From positions 1-64,000 of the forward strand of contig NZ_JAGHZZ010000005.1 of assembly GCF_017745095.1 (NCBI RefSeq): a stretch of 64,000 bases of DNA, given 5' to 3'. The stretch is from Sporocytophaga sp. GTDB taxonomy: Bacteria; Bacteroidota; Bacteroidia; Cytophagales; Cytophagaceae. Position numbers and translations under genes: made by a program. The stretch's first letter is position 1. Each line of letters starts with the position of its first letter. Positions 43,292-52,876 of the stretch are shown one piece after another. Under the pieces are notes generated by a model. The model was not told the origin of the DNA, did no database searches, and was given only the letters and a program-made list of their open reading frames with translations.

Positions 43292-46200
43292 ATGAGAAAG
43301 ATCTTATTCATCTTTATTATAATTTTTTTAAAAGAGCAGGTGATCACTGCCTGCCCTTTACTTCCTGTTAAAAGTAATGGCAAATGGGGATTTGTTGATT
43401 GTAACGGAGAGCTGAAAATTAATTTCGATTATGATCGTGTTTCAAATTTTTCAGAAGGTTATTCAATTGTAAGAAAAAATGAAAAGTATGGTGTAATAGA
43501 TAGAGAGGGGAATGTTGTTATACCATTCGGATATAAAAGTGTTCAGGCGCTTAAATCCGGATTTTTTATTCTTGAAGACTCTGCTTTTGCGCTTGCCAAT
43601 GTGAATGGAAAAGTATTGACTCCTTTTGTCTATTCTGGTATTCTTCAGATAAATAAATACTCCTTTCTGCTTCAGGATAAAGAGAAAGGCTATCGTTTAT
43701 TCCATTCAGGCCTGCTTAAGATTTCAAATGACTTATGGAGCAATGCCTCTGAGTTTGATAGCAGTGGATACTTTCAGGTATGGACAATAGATGGGCAAGC
43801 AGGTGTAACCGATTCTTTACATAATGTTATAATATCACCTAAGCTCGGAGGAGAGTTTATTAAGACAGGTAATTATTTCGCTTTTAAAAAATATGAGCTG
43901 TATAGCTTCTATAACACATTGAATGAAATAGTATCAGGAGATAGAGAATGGAGATATTTTAAAGTTATAGATAAAGATTTTGTAATCGTTTATAATAAGC
44001 CAAGCGAGCTTACCTTGTTAAATCTGAGAAATAAAAAATACCTGTTAGAAAAAAGGTATAGTAATTTTTCGATTTTAATGAGCGAGTATATTATCATAAA
44101 GAACCTAAACGGAGTAGGTGTGGCTGACACTGCGGGGAGTGTTCTGCATGAACCTGTTTTTGATGCTATTGCTCTTTTAGATAAAGCCCATTTAATAGTA
44201 AAAAAAGGTAAACATGTAGGTTTGCTAAACCATAAGGGCAATGTGATTCTTCCTGTCAAGTACGACTTCATTGATCCGTTTAATAGTTTTGGAATGTCGG
44301 TTTTTTCTTTGGAGAATAAGCTAGGTTTATTGAAGACGAATGGTAAAGTATTTCAGTTACCACAATATGATGATATGGAAGTTGAAGATAACAGACTTAA
44401 ATGTTACAGAGGTACTGATCTTGATATTTTTAGCTTCACTCAAAATAATAATCTGGAAGAAAAACTTACCTATCACAATGTTCATAGAATTGTGGTAGGA
44501 GGAAGGGTGTATAAGCCATGGAATGGAAACTTTTTCAATACTGTTAATTTTGATACGAATAGTATATCTCTCAATAGTAGAAATGTGCCATTTACAGTGA
44601 CAAAAGGAGAGCGGTATACTTTAGTGCTCAAGAGACATACCTACGCAGTTAATGCCAAAATAAAAACTTTAATTAAAAACAATTTACATGATGTTACTCA
44701 TTTAATTGGCATTAAAGAAACAGATAGTGCCAAATATATTGCCAATACAGAGTATTGGGATATTCAGTTGGAAGAGATGGAAAAATATGGCTTGACAAGA
44801 GTGATATTGCCAGGTAGCAGACATGGTCTTTTAAAATCGAACGGCCATTTAACAACCCAGCTGAATTTGAAAGTAGGAGGACGTATGGTCAATCAGCTAA
44901 TTACTTATATTGGTCCTTTTCAGAATGGAGTGGCAAGAGTGAATATTGGTGGTTCTTATGTAAATGGCAACGATATTAATGATGATCGCAGGACCATGTT
45001 TGGACATTCCTTGAAAATCGTTGGAGGGCGTTGGGGCTATTTAAATACAAAGGGAAAGATGTTCATTGATCCTAAGTTTGAATATGCCTCAGATTTTATA
45101 AATGGCAAAGCAATTATAAGTATAGATAAGAAATATGGTGTTATAGACTCACTTGGAAAATATGTCATTGAGCCTAAATATGGCTTTATTGGCTGGCTAC
45201 CGGAATCAAAGCATAGATTCTTTCAGCTGCAGGAGATTAAGAAGCTGGAAGGTCTTATAGATGGAAATGGAAAAGTTCTCCTTAAAACTGAATACGAAAA
45301 TGTGGGAGAGGTGAATGAAAATTTGATCCCTGTTAAGAAAGATGGATTATGGGGCTTTTGCAGCCTGGACGGTAACTTAGTTATAGAATCTGCTTATGCT
45401 GAAGTAAATGGCTTTAATGAAGGTCTTTCTGCAGTAAAAAGCAATGGATTATGGGGGTATATTAATTCGGGCGGCCAATATGTGATAGCTCCTGCTTATT
45501 CTTCAGCAGGAAACTTTTCTGAAGGTATTGCACCTGTTAAAGATCGTTCAGGATGGAAATATATTGATCATAATGGACAAATAGTTATTCGTGGAAAATT
45601 TTCAAGAGCAGAAAGCTTTAAAGATGGAATTGCATTAGTAAAACAAAACAGGAAATGGGGGACTATAAACAGAGATGGTAAAATACTGATCAAACCTCGC
45701 TATAAAAATATTACCATGTCAGAAAATCTGGTGCTGGCCCAAAAGAAAAATGGAAAAAGTGTTATTTATGCTTATTCCGGAAAAAAGTTAAATAAGGATG
45801 CCTTCAAGCAATTGGGATCACCTTCTGAAGGACAGATGTCATTTGTAAAAGGTAATAAAAATGGCTTTTTAGATACGACAGGAAATGTTGCATTCTATAC
45901 TAATCATGTGACAAATAGAACAGGCTTTCATGAAGGCCTTGCTTTTGTAAGGATCAAAGGAGGAGGAAGTGGTTTTATAACGTTTGGTGATAGTCTTCAG
46001 ATCCAGGGTAAGTTTCAGAGTTGCGGACCTTTCTCGGAAGGTTTGGCTGTTTGTCTGGTAAGAGGCCATACAACAGTTATAGATCACTTTGGAAATGTTG
46101 TATTTGCACCAGCAAAAGAAACTCAGATAGGCCAATTTTCTAACAATTATCTTGTAGTAGGAAACAAGTTTTATAATAAGTCCGGAGAGATGGTATTAAA

Positions 46201-46537
46201 GGCTAATAAGGCTGAATCTTTTAAAAACAATCGGGCAATTATAGGGCTTGAGGAGAAGGTTGCCGGAACCGATCAAAGGATGTTCAGGAATGAATTGCTG
46301 GATATAAATTTAACACCAATAGCTTCCTATACAACCATTGTTCCTCAGGAAAGCGGCTATTATACGATCTCTACTGAATCTAACAATGGATTGGCAGAGT
46401 CTAACGGAAATATATTACTGCCATGTAAGTTCCAAAACATTAAATATGTTGGAAACAATATATTCAGAATAGAGAATTACGGTAATTTCGGATATATAAG
46501 ACAGGATGGATCGTGGATATGGAAACCGGAATTGTAA
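43292..46537 (+). CDS. WG-repeat protein
   Basis: A 1,081-residue exported protein with a short signal peptide (MRKILFIFIIIFLKEQVITA). It consists of many WG repeats of 30-40 residues: KSNGKWGFVDCNGELKI, RKNEKYGVIDREGNVVI, KGKHVGLLNHKGNVIL, GRWGYLNTKGKMFI, DKKYGVIDSLGKYVI, KDGLWGFCSLDGNLVI, KSNGLWGYINSGGQYVI, and QNRKWGTINRDGKIL. WG repeats (W/Y-G followed by hydrophobic-N/D-x-x-G) are widespread in Bacteroidota surface proteins and are of unknown molecular function. Translationally close to the lipoprotein gene upstream. Confidence 0.9.
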   Translation: MRKILFIFIIIFLKEQVITACPLLPVKSNGKWGFVDCNGELKINFDYDRVSNFSEGYSIVRKNEKYGVIDREGNVVIPFGYKSVQALKSGFFILEDSAFALANVNGKVLTPFVYSGILQINKYSFLLQDKEKGYRLFHSGLLKISNDLWSNASEFDSSGYFQVWTIDGQAGVTDSLHNVIISPKLGGEFIKTGNYFAFKKYELYSFYNTLNEIVSGDREWRYFKVIDKDFVIVYNKPSELTLLNLRNKKYLLEKRYSNFSILMSEYIIIKNLNGVGVADTAGSVLHEPVFDAIALLDKAHLIVKKGKHVGLLNHKGNVILPVKYDFIDPFNSFGMSVFSLENKLGLLKTNGKVFQLPQYDDMEVEDNRLKCYRGTDLDIFSFTQNNNLEEKLTYHNVHRIVVGGRVYKPWNGNFFNTVNFDTNSISLNSRNVPFTVTKGERYTLVLKRHTYAVNAKIKTLIKNNLHDVTHLIGIKETDSAKYIANTEYWDIQLEEMEKYGLTRVILPGSRHGLLKSNGHLTTQLNLKVGGRMVNQLITYIGPFQNGVARVNIGGSYVNGNDINDDRRTMFGHSLKIVGGRWGYLNTKGKMFIDPKFEYASDFINGKAIISIDKKYGVIDSLGKYVIEPKYGFIGWLPESKHRFFQLQEIKKLEGLIDGNGKVLLKTEYENVGEVNENLIPVKKDGLWGFCSLDGNLVIESAYAEVNGFNEGLSAVKSNGLWGYINSGGQYVIAPAYSSAGNFSEGIAPVKDRSGWKYIDHNGQIVIRGKFSRAESFKDGIALVKQNRKWGTINRDGKILIKPRYKNITMSENLVLAQKKNGKSVIYAYSGKKLNKDAFKQLGSPSEGQMSFVKGNKNGFLDTTGNVAFYTNHVTNRTGFHEGLAFVRIKGGGSGFITFGDSLQIQGKFQSCGPFSEGLAVCLVRGHTTVIDHFGNVVFAPAKETQIGQFSNNYLVVGNKFYNKSGEMVLKANKAESFKNNRAIIGLEEKVAGTDQRMFRNELLDINLTPIASYTTIVPQESGYYTISTESNNGLAESNGNILLPCKFQNIKYVGNNIFRIENYGNFGYIRQDGSWIWKPEL

Positions 46538-46822
46538 AGCTCAACAGTGTAAGCAAGGACAATGGAAACTGCAATTGCAACATAAAAGTGAACTAAATTC
46601 ATTAGTCATAATTATTAATGAATATAAAGAAGTATTTATTTTTCATAGAATTGAACTTAATCCTATTAGCTGCAATTCTGAGGGAATACCTTCTGATTAA
46701 TTTTTAATATTAATAATCCAAAACATACTTTCACATGCTGAAAGGCTGCATTCACAAACTGCTCAGCCTTCCCAAACCAGCATTGTCTATATTCACTTCT
46801 GTTAGACTAAAGTATAGATCAT

Positions 46823-48052
46823 ATGCCTCCTATTGTCCTCACAGAGCAAATTCAGCTATTCTTAAAACATCCAAGTTTCCTGCCTCAAAATGTGCCTCTT
46901 GCACAATTGCCTGAGCCTTTTAATATATATGTAGATTTGTTGAATTCAATGTATCTGTGGAATAGCAAGGAGCGGGGAGGTGTCAGAAGTTTCGTTTATG
47001 AAACTCTTTTAGATGTATCCATCACTGATACTGAAATAGATGCTTTGAATTATTGGGAGCAAGAAAAGCTCCTTTCTGTATTAACATTGCTTGCACATTG
47101 CTATCGCTGGAACTATCTGCCTCCTGAGCCTGAAGAATTTCAAAAACAACAGATGGAATTTCCTGATCCAATCTGGAAGCCTTTAACTTACCTTGCTGAC
47201 AAGCTAGAACACCCTCATTGCGGCACATTGTGGAGCATTATGCTCATGAATTTTCAGATAAATGGGCAAGCCCCTGGAACAAACATTCTGATAGACAAAA
47301 TACAATTTAATGATCTTTCCTTAATCCATAACTGGCTTTGCAAGGAATTTCAAGGACAGTTGGAACACTGGATAAAAATCTTCATAATGACTGAAGTGGT
47401 TGGTACTACCGCTAACAAAGCCTGTATGAATATATTGAATGCAATGATAGAAAATGATAAAGAAATGCTTGCCAATGCTTTGGACATGCTATATGAAGGC
47501 ATCCTTGGTATAACCACTGTCTTTAACAGAGAAGTAAGGGGGCAAAAGCTTAATATGGAACAATGGCGCGAGCATATCCAGCCTTCTTTCGTCTGGGGAT
47601 TGAAGGATACTCAAAGCCAAAGTCTTCTTGAAGGGGTAAGTGGTTTGCAGATTGGCTGTATTCAGCTGATAGATCTCATTCTGGGACTGGAAATGGAATC
47701 TACAATGGGTAAAGCAATGATTGCCTCCAGAAAGTATTTCCCAAAACATAGCCGGGAGTTTTTAGAAGCACTTGAACCCTATAGATATAAACTTAAGTCT
47801 TTTTTGAAAAGAAAAGATGACCAGGATCTATATGCTAGATACAATCATTGTATAGATGCACTTGAAAACTATAGGGTTAGTCACAAGCAGAGAGGCAAAG
47901 TGTATATCAAAGGAGATGGAAGTCCTCGAAGTATCACTACAACAGGACTATCTGTGCAAAATTCATTTGAAGCTATAAAGCAGTTTGACAAAGATATGGA
48001 AGAGAGAATACAGGAGACAGTAAAAGAAAAGATTACTCATCAGGATTGGTAA
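46823..48052 (+). CDS. Indoleamine 2,3-dioxygenase superfamily heme protein (putative)
   Basis: A 409-residue soluble helical protein. The C-terminal half aligns with human indoleamine 2,3-dioxygenase by eye: EGVSGLQIGCIQLIDLILGLE matches the GTGGSAGQSSVFQCFDVLLG region, YFPKHSREFLEALEP matches YMPPAHRNFLCSLE, and ALENYRVSHKQRGKVYIKG matches ALVSLRSYHLQIVTKYIL. H354 falls at the heme-ligand histidine (H346 in human IDO1). Thus it may bind heme and oxidise tryptophan or another indole. The N-terminal half is poorly alignable, so it could be a diverged or PrnB-like member with another reaction. No signal peptide; no kynurenine-pathway genes nearby. Confidence 0.6.
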   Translation: MPPIVLTEQIQLFLKHPSFLPQNVPLAQLPEPFNIYVDLLNSMYLWNSKERGGVRSFVYETLLDVSITDTEIDALNYWEQEKLLSVLTLLAHCYRWNYLPPEPEEFQKQQMEFPDPIWKPLTYLADKLEHPHCGTLWSIMLMNFQINGQAPGTNILIDKIQFNDLSLIHNWLCKEFQGQLEHWIKIFIMTEVVGTTANKACMNILNAMIENDKEMLANALDMLYEGILGITTVFNREVRGQKLNMEQWREHIQPSFVWGLKDTQSQSLLEGVSGLQIGCIQLIDLILGLEMESTMGKAMIASRKYFPKHSREFLEALEPYRYKLKSFLKRKDDQDLYARYNHCIDALENYRVSHKQRGKVYIKGDGSPRSITTTGLSVQNSFEAIKQFDKDMEERIQETVKEKITHQDW

Positions 48053-48114
48053 TACATTCTGAATTGCTCTATATGCTTAGCATTGTTTTAATAGTTAAAG
48101 CAGTATTATTATTG

Positions 48115-48513
48115 TTAAATGTAATATTCAATTTGTCCGATATATTGCAATGAATACTCAGAAGTTGATATAGACACAGGCTTTTTGATCCTGCCTTTAG
48201 TAATGAATACAATAGTATTAATTTTCTTTAAATCTGATTCTTTAGCTTTTCCAGATAGCTCTGTTATCCACTGATCAGAATATGAGTACTTTTTAAACCT
48301 TTCTATAAAAGTTCCATTCCCATCTTCAAATCCGCTTTCCATAAAGTCGTGATCAATCCAATTTTCACTCTGACTTTCTGCAAATTTGGAAATGTATTTT
48401 TCTTCAATATCATCTTCGTCTTGATAGAAGTCAGGATTTTCCCCAAAAAAATTAAAGTATTCATCTTTGCTATCAAAACTTCCAATCCAAAAGTCTGAAA
48501 CTTCTTTTCTCAT
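48115..48513 (-). CDS. Imm22-like (DUF4284) putative immunity protein
   Basis: A 132-residue acidic soluble protein. VSDFWIGSFDSKDEYFNFF and the following DQDEDD-rich, SQSENWIDHDFMESGFED match the pattern of the Imm22/DUF4284 family (WIGxFxS, then a D/E-rich segment and a DxDFxE motif). Such proteins protect against contact-dependent or polymorphic toxins. No toxin gene is next to it, so it is an orphan immunity gene. The match is by pattern only. Confidence 0.5.
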   Translation of the reverse strand: MRKEVSDFWIGSFDSKDEYFNFFGENPDFYQDEDDIEEKYISKFAESQSENWIDHDFMESGFEDGNGTFIERFKKYSYSDQWITELSGKAKESDLKKINTIVFITKGRIKKPVSISTSEYSLQYIGQIEYYI

Positions 48514-48720
48514 CAGGTTAGTTTCTTAAAGTTATTCGAAGTAAGCTGTTTATTGATCAGCTAATATTAATATCTCATAATTATAAAAATAATTATTGTT
48601 ATCACAAAGAGAAATTGATTATCTGGGAAGCATTTATGTATCGCATAGGACCCTTTTAAGGTCAGTAAATCAATGGTGAAGATTCTTATATGGTTGAGTC
48701 TATTCAAATGTTTTCAAACC

Positions 48721-48757
48721 AAAACAAAAAGCTCATTGATCTTTCGACCAATGAGCT
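48721..48757 (-). terminator. Rho-independent terminator
   Basis: 8-bp stem GCTCATTG / CAATGAGC; on the minus strand it is followed by TTTTTGTTTT. It lies 23 bases past the stop of the repeat-protein gene. Confidence 0.7.
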
Positions 48758-48779
48758 CACTTTGTCATAACACCTGTAC

Positions 48780-50114
48780 TTAATAAATCATAATTCTTCC
48801 TTTGGACACAATGGATCCGTCAGCATTCACTACTGTATAGAAGTGTATTCCGGAATCAAGTGTCGCAGGAAGTAAAGTAATTCCACCTGTAATAGTTTGT
48901 GTAGAAACTAGGTTTGCTGAATCATAAATATTTAAGGTGAAAGTTTCGGTAACATCAGCATCTACTGCAATGGTTGCTTCCCCTGCATTAGATGGATTTG
49001 GTGCTATGACTGTATGTACCTTTGGAGGAAGTATGGCAATTTTTCCTCTAGATACTTTATATCCTTCAACGCTAATAAGCTCATAATAATAAAATCCTGA
49101 AGCAAGAGTTGGCAAGCTGTTAGATCCTCCACTAACAGTTAAGGTTTGTACCAGACTATCGCTGAAAGTATAAATGTTTAATGTGAAAGATTTCGTTGCG
49201 TCTGCAATTATCTTGATGGATAAGGTATCCCCGGCGTGAGTGATATAAGGATGTACAAAACTTTTGATTGTAGGTGCTTTTACAATTATTTTACCTCCTG
49301 ACACAATATAGCCTTGCGCGTCTTCCAGTGCATAGGAATAAACTCCCACCGAAAGAACAGGAAGTACATTTGCTCCGCCATGAACACTCAATGTGTTTAA
49401 TATAGCACCGGCAGTATCAGCAATAGTTAATGTAAAACTTTCGGTCGGCGATGCAAAAACTAAAAGAGAGACTGTATCTCCAACTACTGAAGGATTGTAT
49501 TTTACAAGTGAAATCACCCTTGGCGTTTTTACATTTATTTTCCCTTTTGATACTGTCTTTCCATCAGCATTCACTAGAGAATAAGTATAGTTGCCCACCG
49601 ACAATTGAGGCAATAGAGAAGTGCCTCCGGTTACTGTTAAAGTGTGTAAAATTACGTCACCTGTGTCTGCTATTGTAAGCGTGAAAGATTCTGAAGCAGG
49701 GGCTTCAATCTTAATGGAAACCGTGTCTCCTACAGTAGAAGGGTTAGGGAATACAATAGTTCTTACCCTTGGTTCTTTTACTATAATAGCACCAAACGAA
49801 ACTTTTTTGCCATCGGTGTCTGATACTATATATTGGTATACTCCGACATTAAGGAGGGGTAAGGTTGTTTTTCCCCCGTTAACATTCAGATTAATGCTAT
49901 CTGCATCATTAAAAATAGCAACTGAAAATGTATCAGTTGCAGCAGCATGAACTTTTAATACTAATGTATCTCCCACTGTAGATGGGTTGGGATATACGCT
50001 GCTTATTACATTCTTAAAGCCATACCAGCCATGCTTCTGAGCATTGACATTGATGGAATAAACGAATACAATCACCAGCACAAGCAATTGCTTAAAGTAG
50101 ATTTTTGCGTTCAT
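48780..50114 (-). CDS. Secreted protein of five tandem T9SS-sorting-domain-like repeats
   Basis: A 444-residue exported protein (signal peptide to about NVNA, residue 25). The mature part is five head-to-tail repeats of 80-83 residues (starting near 35, 115, 198, 281 and 363), each with the pattern PNPSTVGDTxxIKI, SFTLTIxD, LTVxGG, LPxLxxGxYxYxLxxxDGxxVSxGKIxV. This mirrors the type A T9SS C-terminal domain (PNP start, I-Y-D strand, GxY turn, G-K at the end). Normally one such domain is found at the end of a protein; here the whole protein is made of them. Function unknown; possibly a surface or matrix protein. Divergently placed from the IDO-like gene side. Confidence 0.75.
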   Translation of the reverse strand: MNAKIYFKQLLVLVIVFVYSINVNAQKHGWYGFKNVISSVYPNPSTVGDTLVLKVHAAATDTFSVAIFNDADSINLNVNGGKTTLPLLNVGVYQYIVSDTDGKKVSFGAIIVKEPRVRTIVFPNPSTVGDTVSIKIEAPASESFTLTIADTGDVILHTLTVTGGTSLLPQLSVGNYTYSLVNADGKTVSKGKINVKTPRVISLVKYNPSVVGDTVSLLVFASPTESFTLTIADTAGAILNTLSVHGGANVLPVLSVGVYSYALEDAQGYIVSGGKIIVKAPTIKSFVHPYITHAGDTLSIKIIADATKSFTLNIYTFSDSLVQTLTVSGGSNSLPTLASGFYYYELISVEGYKVSRGKIAILPPKVHTVIAPNPSNAGEATIAVDADVTETFTLNIYDSANLVSTQTITGGITLLPATLDSGIHFYTVVNADGSIVSKGRIMIY

Positions 50115-50640
50115 AGTTTTTGTTGTTAGTTGTGTTGTTTTTTTATCAAGACTGAGTCGAAAAAAAAAACGTAGCCTGGTGGAATAAAAAAATATTTATA
50201 AAAAATCAATGTTACTTCATATAAATGATGTTTTAATATTTTAGTTGTCATTGATGCTTTCGGATTTGATGTGGTTTTAAATAGATAAGGGAAGGAAGCA
50301 TTCAATGATATAATAAGTATTGTATGATATATATGAGAATTTGAAATACTAGAAATTATAACTGTATTTTAATTTTATCATTTCTGAATACTACTAGATC
50401 ATAGTGTGATTTAAAATAATTATTGCTGAATGAAGCCCTTGTTTAAGGCCGTCTGATTGTTCTCACATTTTTTTGAAAACTAAACAACTAAGCTGTTATA
50501 TATTGGCAAAATACTCGTCAGCTTTGATAGAACAGGTGATACGGAGATGTGGTGGATCTTTGAGACGAAATAAATCAAAAAGTAAAAGCTTACTCCTCAT
50601 AATAAGTCTCGTTGAATAAGCGGATTCTGTTTTTTATATA
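50115..50640. other. Non-coding region of about 530 bases
   Basis: AT-rich gap between the start of the tandem-repeat protein gene and the terminator of the next gene. A short CTCGTTGAATAA motif (around 50610) also occurs near 60934. No RNA gene, ORF or clear promoter was recognised. Confidence 0.4.
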
Positions 50641-50691
50641 AAATAAAAGTCCTGTCTTAATGAAACAAAACATAAGACAGGACTTTTATTT
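50641..50691. terminator. Long-stem bidirectional terminator
   Basis: A 19-bp perfect stem (AAATAAAAGTCCTGTCTTA and its complement) with a 13-base loop, directly past the stop of the T9SS protein gene. The AT ends give T runs on both strands. Confidence 0.75.
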
Positions 50692-50703
50692 ATTCTGAAG
50701 TGC

Positions 50704-51726
50704 TTATAGCTTTACGATTTTCTTAACAGCTTTTCCTTTGTCCGAAGATACTTCAAGGAAGTATAAACCATTTTTTAGATCTGAGATATCAATGTTGTGG
50801 CTTTCACCTTTTGCAGCATAGATGCTGTTTTCCTTTACAATAGCCCCACTTTGTTCTGTAATCTTTAATATATAATTATCAGAAGCAAGATCTTTAAAGT
50901 CGACAGATATGATGTCTGACGCTGGGTTAGGACTTACAGATAATTTTAGATTCTGTAGGTATGCGTTTTTATTTGAAGTTAAGGAAGCTGGATCATATGC
51001 AGTTATTGCGCTAAATGAAGTTTCTCCTTCAGGACCATTAACCGTTGCTTCCACAATACCAAATAAAGGTAAAGTATATCCTGGAATAAAGTATCCATAT
51101 GCATCAATGGTTGTGGAATGAGTCCCGAATCCCTGTATTTCGTAATTGGAGATACCGGATATTTTAATTCGAATTACATTGTTGAATGTTCCAAAGGAAG
51201 TTTTTAAAGTGCCATAACCATCATAAGTATTGGTATTACTTCCTGATTCAATATATGAATATTCTCCAATGGTTATACTTCCATAATAATCATCTGTTTG
51301 TGTCTCATTATAAGCAAAGGGAGCTTTAAAGGTGGTTTTAGGATCGGAATAAACCATCGTTGAAGGGAATGCATCTTCAGCTGAATCATAATATCCAAGT
51401 TCAACTTCCTCGGTTGATGTATAATTATAATAAGTGGTAATTTCGTCTGAATTTTCTATAAAATTTGCTGTTGGAAAGGCCGATGCATTAGACGGATTCG
51501 CAAAGAAATACGTTTGAATGCCAGCAGATTCTTCAGGAAAAGTAATCTCTGAAAAATCCCAATATTGATTGGCTCCGCCATTTCCCGGAGATACAGTAAC
51601 GTCTTCCAGCGTATAAGATTTAAAAATTTGTCCGTCCTTTGGAGTAATGATAGAGTTAAATTCAGGCTGGGCCTGTGCTACATAAGTTCCCAAAAAAGCT
51701 GTGAATACAATAAAAAGTCTTTTCAT
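50704..51726 (-). CDS. Secreted protein with T9SS type A sorting domain
   Basis: A 340-residue exported protein (signal peptide MKRLFIVFTAFLGTYVAQA). The C-terminal 75 residues are a type A T9SS sorting domain: LSVSPNPASDIISVDF, ILKITEQSGAIV, HNIDISDLKNGLYFLEVSS, KAVKKIVKL. The N-terminal part is beta-rich, with repeated YNYTSTEEV, YSYIESG motifs, and was not recognised. Likely delivered across the outer membrane by the T9SS and either released or attached. Confidence 0.85.
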   Translation of the reverse strand: MKRLFIVFTAFLGTYVAQAQPEFNSIITPKDGQIFKSYTLEDVTVSPGNGGANQYWDFSEITFPEESAGIQTYFFANPSNASAFPTANFIENSDEITTYYNYTSTEEVELGYYDSAEDAFPSTMVYSDPKTTFKAPFAYNETQTDDYYGSITIGEYSYIESGSNTNTYDGYGTLKTSFGTFNNVIRIKISGISNYEIQGFGTHSTTIDAYGYFIPGYTLPLFGIVEATVNGPEGETSFSAITAYDPASLTSNKNAYLQNLKLSVSPNPASDIISVDFKDLASDNYILKITEQSGAIVKENSIYAAKGESHNIDISDLKNGLYFLEVSSDKGKAVKKIVKL

Positions 51727-51913
51727 TTTGTGGTATTTGTTTTGTTTAATTATAAATAAATATTAAAGATATATTTTTTTAGTTAAAAACTCTCTTTTCT
51801 TATTAAGAAATAAGAAGAATAGTTGGCCAAATATAAGATGGGGAAGGTTTTACTGGATATCTAAAAAAAATAATTACAGGTTCCTTCTCATTTTTTTAAA
51901 TTGCTAGTATTAA

Positions 51914-52231
51914 CTATCGTTTCACCAACTCTTCAATGAAAATCCAATCCTTATATTCCATACCACACTCTTGAATTGCATCCTTTATAAGGTCGATTCC
52001 TTTTTGATCAATAGTAAATCCTATTTCGTAAAGATTGTCTAATAGGTTTTCTAATCCTGTTCCCCATTCGTTATGGTCAATGAAGTCGGATGTTTCAGAT
52101 ATGAATTGTTTTATCAATTCTTTTTCTGTTTTCTGAAATCCTTCAACTGCTCTGTCAGATGAATTTTGACTTAAGAGTTTAATGTGTCCAAGGAAATTCC
52201 TAGTCTTTATTTGTGTTTTTGATTCGAACAT
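51914..52231 (-). CDS. MafI-like immunity protein (putative)
   Basis: A 105-residue helical protein. FIDHNEWGTGLENLLDNLYEIGFTI (about 52-76) resembles the core of the MafI family (polar-NEW-G-LE-L-x-L), which protects against MafB-type toxins. No toxin gene is adjacent. It is part of a minus-strand set of small genes (51914-54287). The call is from a short motif, so it is tentative. Confidence 0.45.
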   Translation of the reverse strand: MFESKTQIKTRNFLGHIKLLSQNSSDRAVEGFQKTEKELIKQFISETSDFIDHNEWGTGLENLLDNLYEIGFTIDQKGIDLIKDAIQECGMEYKDWIFIEELVKR

Positions 52232-52245
52232 TAAAACAAAAGTGA

Positions 52246-52797
52246 TTATTCGTTTCTTGTAAATATTTCTGCACCTGCAGAACCAAAAATTCCAACGTGC
52301 TTTTCATTGGGTGAAAAACCATATGTCATTGTTGTATATTCAAGTCTTATGAGTGATATCAGGGTGAATTGTTTCCAGTATATACTATTGTTCTTACTTG
52401 TCTTAAAATTTTGGATTCCCACAATTTGCTCTCCCAGCGAAGGAGTAAATGAATCTAAGCTCCATTGATCAGATGTTGTATGATTTCCATTTCCTCCTCT
52501 AAGTCCGAATACTTTAATGGTTTGTTTAAGTTCGTCAATAGTAAATTCAAGATTATCATTTGAAAATTTACTCATTGCAATATCATCTTCATCATAGTTC
52601 CTTATTTCACGAAGCCCTGATGTTGGGTCGGATACAGAATAACCATCTGCTGAAAGTAAAAATACCTTATTGTCAAGTGTCCATCCACTTGCTATTATAC
52701 CGGCAGCAGGTATAACAACTCTATTTGTCCACGGCAATGGGGGCTCTTGTACAAAGTCTGTTAATAATTCTGGTTTCTTTTTTTTGAAAAGATTCAT
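52246..52797 (-). CDS. Hypothetical protein
   Basis: A 183-residue protein with no signal peptide; soluble, beta-rich, with several GG and W/Y positions (AGIIASGWTLDNKVFLLSAD, GLRGGNGNHTTSDQWSLDSF, IGSAGAEIF). Not recognised. It is 14 bases upstream of the MafI-like gene and possibly cotranscribed with it, so a role in contact-toxin defence is conceivable but unproven. Confidence 0.55.
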   Translation of the reverse strand: MNLFKKKKPELLTDFVQEPPLPWTNRVVIPAAGIIASGWTLDNKVFLLSADGYSVSDPTSGLREIRNYDEDDIAMSKFSNDNLEFTIDELKQTIKVFGLRGGNGNHTTSDQWSLDSFTPSLGEQIVGIQNFKTSKNNSIYWKQFTLISLIRLEYTTMTYGFSPNEKHVGIFGSAGAEIFTRNE

Positions 52798-52876
52798 GTA
52801 TGGATTTATTACTATTAGTTTGTCATCTGAGAAGATATTGTTTCCAATTCAACAGATCTTATATATTCCTTTTATT

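Noticed and set aside
46506-46700. Plus-strand reading frame overlapping the end of the WG-repeat gene
   Set aside because: It begins inside the WG gene in another frame and has no homology-like features; more likely chance.
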